Source: CANLBN01 sp965230205 (GTDB lineage: Bacteria > Pseudomonadota > Gammaproteobacteria > Pseudomonadales > Cellvibrionaceae). From it: a stretch of 64,000 nt of DNA. How positions within the stretch are numbered: the stretch's first letter is position 1; each line of letters starts with the position of its first letter. A model generated the notes under the pieces. It worked only from the letters and a program-made list of their open reading frames with translations. It made no database searches and was not told the origin of the DNA. Shown piece by piece: positions 61,723 to 64,000 of this stretch. The stretch covers positions 3,410,001 to 3,474,000 of the forward strand of contig OZ245996.1 of the NCBI GenBank assembly GCA_965230205.1, in the 5' to 3' direction. The position numbers were made by a program, and so were the translations under genes.

Positions 61723-62162
61723 TAACGATTATCCGCATTCAAAAACGTTAAAAAAGACCAGTGGCTAAGATTAAAGCTCTGAGTAGGGCAATTTATAAAC
61801 CCAATATTATTAAAGATAGTTTGTGATTATTAAATCATCAAATATAAAATAAGGATAAAAATTGAGAATCAAGCATAAGCCTATATGTTGCATTATATTA
61901 CATCGCTAACTATTTGATATTTAATGTTTTTATTGTTTTCGATTTATTCCTTTTATGATCCTTATTTATAAATTGATAGGACATAAGCCACAGCAACCTA
62001 TCCTAAAAAACTCTCTCCTCAAGAGTTTCTATATCTAATTGTTGTATTAACTATTGCAAATATAAATGATAATTATTATCATTCTCAAATGGATGCAAGT
62101 CTGCCCCACCAGCAACGCTTCCTATGGTTATTAACAATGATTATTTACCTTAGGTTTTATAC
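61723..62162. other. 440-bp divergent intergenic region
   Basis: AT-rich DNA between the HD-GYP gene and the second TonB receptor gene. The only feature I see is the Fur box at 62068; no small gene, RNA or repeat is supported. Confidence 0.5.
62068..62086 (+). promoter_or_regulatory. Fur box upstream of the second TonB receptor
   Basis: GATAATTATTATCATTCTC matches 16 of 19 Fur consensus positions by my count. It is 77 bp before the receptor start, so iron starvation should induce that gene. Confidence 0.85.
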
Positions 62163-64000
62163 ATGTTTTTTGAAAGAAAGAAATTGCCTTTCTTGGTGGG
62201 GGCTTATACCAGTGTTTTATTAGCAAGTGCGCCAGCATATGCAGAGAATAAGACGTTTGAAATGGATAAAGTGATTGTGTCTGCGAAGGTGCCTGTGGAT
62301 GCTGCTAAGTTTGCAGGTTCTGTCAGTGTTGTGACTGGAGAAGAAATCCGGGCAAGTGGTGCAGTAACAGTTACCGAAGTATTGGAAACAACTCCAGGAA
62401 TTCAATTGGTTGTAACTGGTAGCAACTCGACTAAAGCGCCACAGGTACGTGGGCAGGATACAGAACAAGTATTAGTGTTGGTTAACGGCAAGCGGTTGCC
62501 TAATACAGACCGTAATATTCCTTTTGCGCCAGCACTACGTTACAACTGGGTACCAGTTGCCAATATTGAGCGAATTGAAATTATCCGTGGCCCAGCATCC
62601 AGTCTCTATGGCGCCGATGCATTGGCAGGCGTTATCAACATCATCACGCGCGAAGCTGGTGCTGAATGGGGCGGTTCAATTTCTCTTTATGGCAAGGAAG
62701 CCGAGGATGCCAATGGTGGTGATGGCGAAGGCATTAGTATCTCAGCCGCTGGCCCACTTGCGGATAATGTTGATTTGGCGGTCGCTGTTGAATCGAAATC
62801 GAGAGATGCCATTTTTGATGATGACAATATTGCGACCATTCAATCTGAAAATGAAACAGATAATGTACAAGCTGACCTCGGTATTGATCTCAGTGAAACG
62901 GATCGTTTAAAGCTAGGTGTACTTTATGGCACTGAAGAAGGAAAAGATATTGATAACGGATTTTTTGGTGTGGGAAATATTCCACTGGATGTTGAACGAC
63001 GACTAGGTAGCATCGAGTATTCTACGCAATTAGGTGTGTTCGATACATCTGTTAGTGTCACAGCCAGTGATGCTGATGTTGAAGAGGGCAGATCAGTTTG
63101 GGAGATTAAAGAAAATAATGCAGCAATTGATTTGCAGGGTAAGCTCAATGAACAGCATTATTTGAGCTTCGGCCTTCAATATCGTGAAGAAGATGTCGAA
63201 CGTGATGACCGCATCGTCTTTGAAGATGATATTGATGCAACGACATTTTTTATTCAAGACGTGATCAATATTACTAGTGCAAGTACATTAACACTTGGCT
63301 TAGCCTACGATACACATAGTAAGTACGATAATGAAGCCAGCCCCAAAATTAATTGGTTTACCCAGCTTTCACCGGTTGTTGGTGTAAAACTAGGTTATGG
63401 AGAAAGTTATCTAGCGCCCTCATTGCGTGAAGGTTCATCAGCATATGTAGTTAATGCTGGCCCAACACGAACTTATATCGGCAATGATGATTTACAACCA
63501 GAAACTGGGCAAACGATTGAAGCTGGATTAACATTCAATCAAAAAAATAATACAGGATCTATTACCCTGTTCCGAACAGAGGTGGATGATCTTATTGCGG
63601 TTATAGATACGGTTGATACGTCGGGTCCATTCCCTGTTACTACTGCTGAATACAACAATATCGATGAGGCACGTTTACAAGGTATTGAAACAGAATGGTC
63701 CTTTTTCAATGCTAATCGCTCTGCAAAATTAAATCTTAGTTATACCTATCTTGATGCAGAAAACCGTTCTGGAGATAACGAAGGTAATCAACTGACTGAC
63801 CGAGCGAAACATACGGCAAAAATAAATTATTTCCATAAACTACCTTTCGCTGGCTTGAGCGTTGATGCCGGTGTGCGCTATCTCAGTAAGCAGTACACGG
63901 ATCTTGAAAATACAGAAGAGATTGATGCTTATACGATAGGAGATATCGGACTAAGTAAGTCTTTATATAAAGATCTTCAGTTGCGATTGGGTATCGACAA
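62163..64000 (+). CDS. TonB-dependent ferric-siderophore receptor (CirA/FepA-like), partial
   Basis: The frame opens with ATG 62163 and stays open to the window edge (612 codons). A signal peptide (MFFERKKLPFLVGAYTSVLL, cleavage near PAYA), the plug domain with FAGSVSVVTGEEIRASGAV, TPGIQLVVTGSN, VLVLVNGKRLPNTDRNI and IEIIRGPASSLYGADALAGV, and barrel strands follow. The plug resembles FepA/CirA/IrgA-type catecholate receptors. The C-terminal barrel end is missing. Its Fur box and distance from the petrobactin genes suggest a receptor for another, perhaps foreign, siderophore. Confidence 0.88.
   Translation, partial: MFFERKKLPFLVGAYTSVLLASAPAYAENKTFEMDKVIVSAKVPVDAAKFAGSVSVVTGEEIRASGAVTVTEVLETTPGIQLVVTGSNSTKAPQVRGQDTEQVLVLVNGKRLPNTDRNIPFAPALRYNWVPVANIERIEIIRGPASSLYGADALAGVINIITREAGAEWGGSISLYGKEAEDANGGDGEGISISAAGPLADNVDLAVAVESKSRDAIFDDDNIATIQSENETDNVQADLGIDLSETDRLKLGVLYGTEEGKDIDNGFFGVGNIPLDVERRLGSIEYSTQLGVFDTSVSVTASDADVEEGRSVWEIKENNAAIDLQGKLNEQHYLSFGLQYREEDVERDDRIVFEDDIDATTFFIQDVINITSASTLTLGLAYDTHSKYDNEASPKINWFTQLSPVVGVKLGYGESYLAPSLREGSSAYVVNAGPTRTYIGNDDLQPETGQTIEAGLTFNQKNNTGSITLFRTEVDDLIAVIDTVDTSGPFPVTTAEYNNIDEARLQGIETEWSFFNANRSAKLNLSYTYLDAENRSGDNEGNQLTDRAKHTAKINYFHKLPFAGLSVDAGVRYLSKQYTDLENTEEIDAYTIGDIGLSKSLYKDLQLRLGID

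Noticed and set aside
1..64000. CRISPR arrays, rRNA operons and insertion sequences
   Set aside because: I saw no regularly spaced identical repeats, no rRNA sequence and no intact transposase with terminal repeats in the window.

Overview
The window looks like chromosome of a marine-type gammaproteobacterium. It is AT-rich, and it carries Fur-box-controlled TonB systems, a formate/nitrite channel, TRAP transport, ECF sigma signalling and the polyamine genes speA plus carboxynorspermidine synthase. I cannot name the genus. Most of the DNA is tightly packed operons. The first ~5 kb is looser and looks like an accessory island.

Layout. (1) 1-5258: an accessory segment on the minus strand with an Hcp-type T6SS tube protein, a partial gene just downstream of it, a UPF0175 antitoxin-like protein, a secreted protein split by an apparent frameshift, and a trypsin-like secreted protease. 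A possible integrase remnant and a degenerate tRNA-Leu 3' end lie near it. (2) 5259-9864: one plus-strand operon with a DUF4331 secreted protein, an Ig-like lipoprotein, a periplasmic TPR protein, an ECF sigma factor and an RskA-type anti-sigma factor, closed by a strong terminator. (3) 9923-13833: GST, DsbA-type isomerase, AraC regulator, EamA permease and a second GST.

(4) 13869-32136: a large locus I cannot assign to a known pathway. It holds a FNT channel, a 4-OT tautomerase, two DHDPS/NAL-family lyases, a MocR regulator, two methylmalonate-semialdehyde-dehydrogenase-type (CoA-acylating) ALDHs, a TTC38-like TPR protein, a DUF1097 membrane protein, two beta-class-like GSTs, a MetA-like outer-membrane protein, a cupin, and a TRAP transporter with two paralogous Tat-exported binding proteins. 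Its intergenic regions share a repeated element, ACTGGCACCAT / ATGGTGCCAGT, often in direct repeats exactly 24 bp apart. I infer that these are MocR operators that tie the locus into one regulon.

(5) 32140-54979: an iron-acquisition super-locus. An ExbB-ExbD-ExbD-TonB operon lies next to a complete petrobactin-type set: asbA, asbB, asbC, a fused asbD-asbE, and asbF. A MATE exporter, a two-component system, a TonB receptor, an Fe-siderophore ABC transporter and a DUF2218 protein follow. Last is speA plus carboxynorspermidine synthase, which together could supply the polyamine arms of petrobactin. Fur-box matches (14-16 of 19 positions by eye) sit before exbB, asbA, the response regulator, the receptor and speA.

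(6) 55061-64000: a SnoaL-like protein, a thiol-dioxygenase-like cupin, a four-domain rhodanese, an acetaldehyde-type ALDH with a divergent AraC regulator, an HD-GYP phosphodiesterase, and a second Fur-controlled TonB receptor cut by the window edge.
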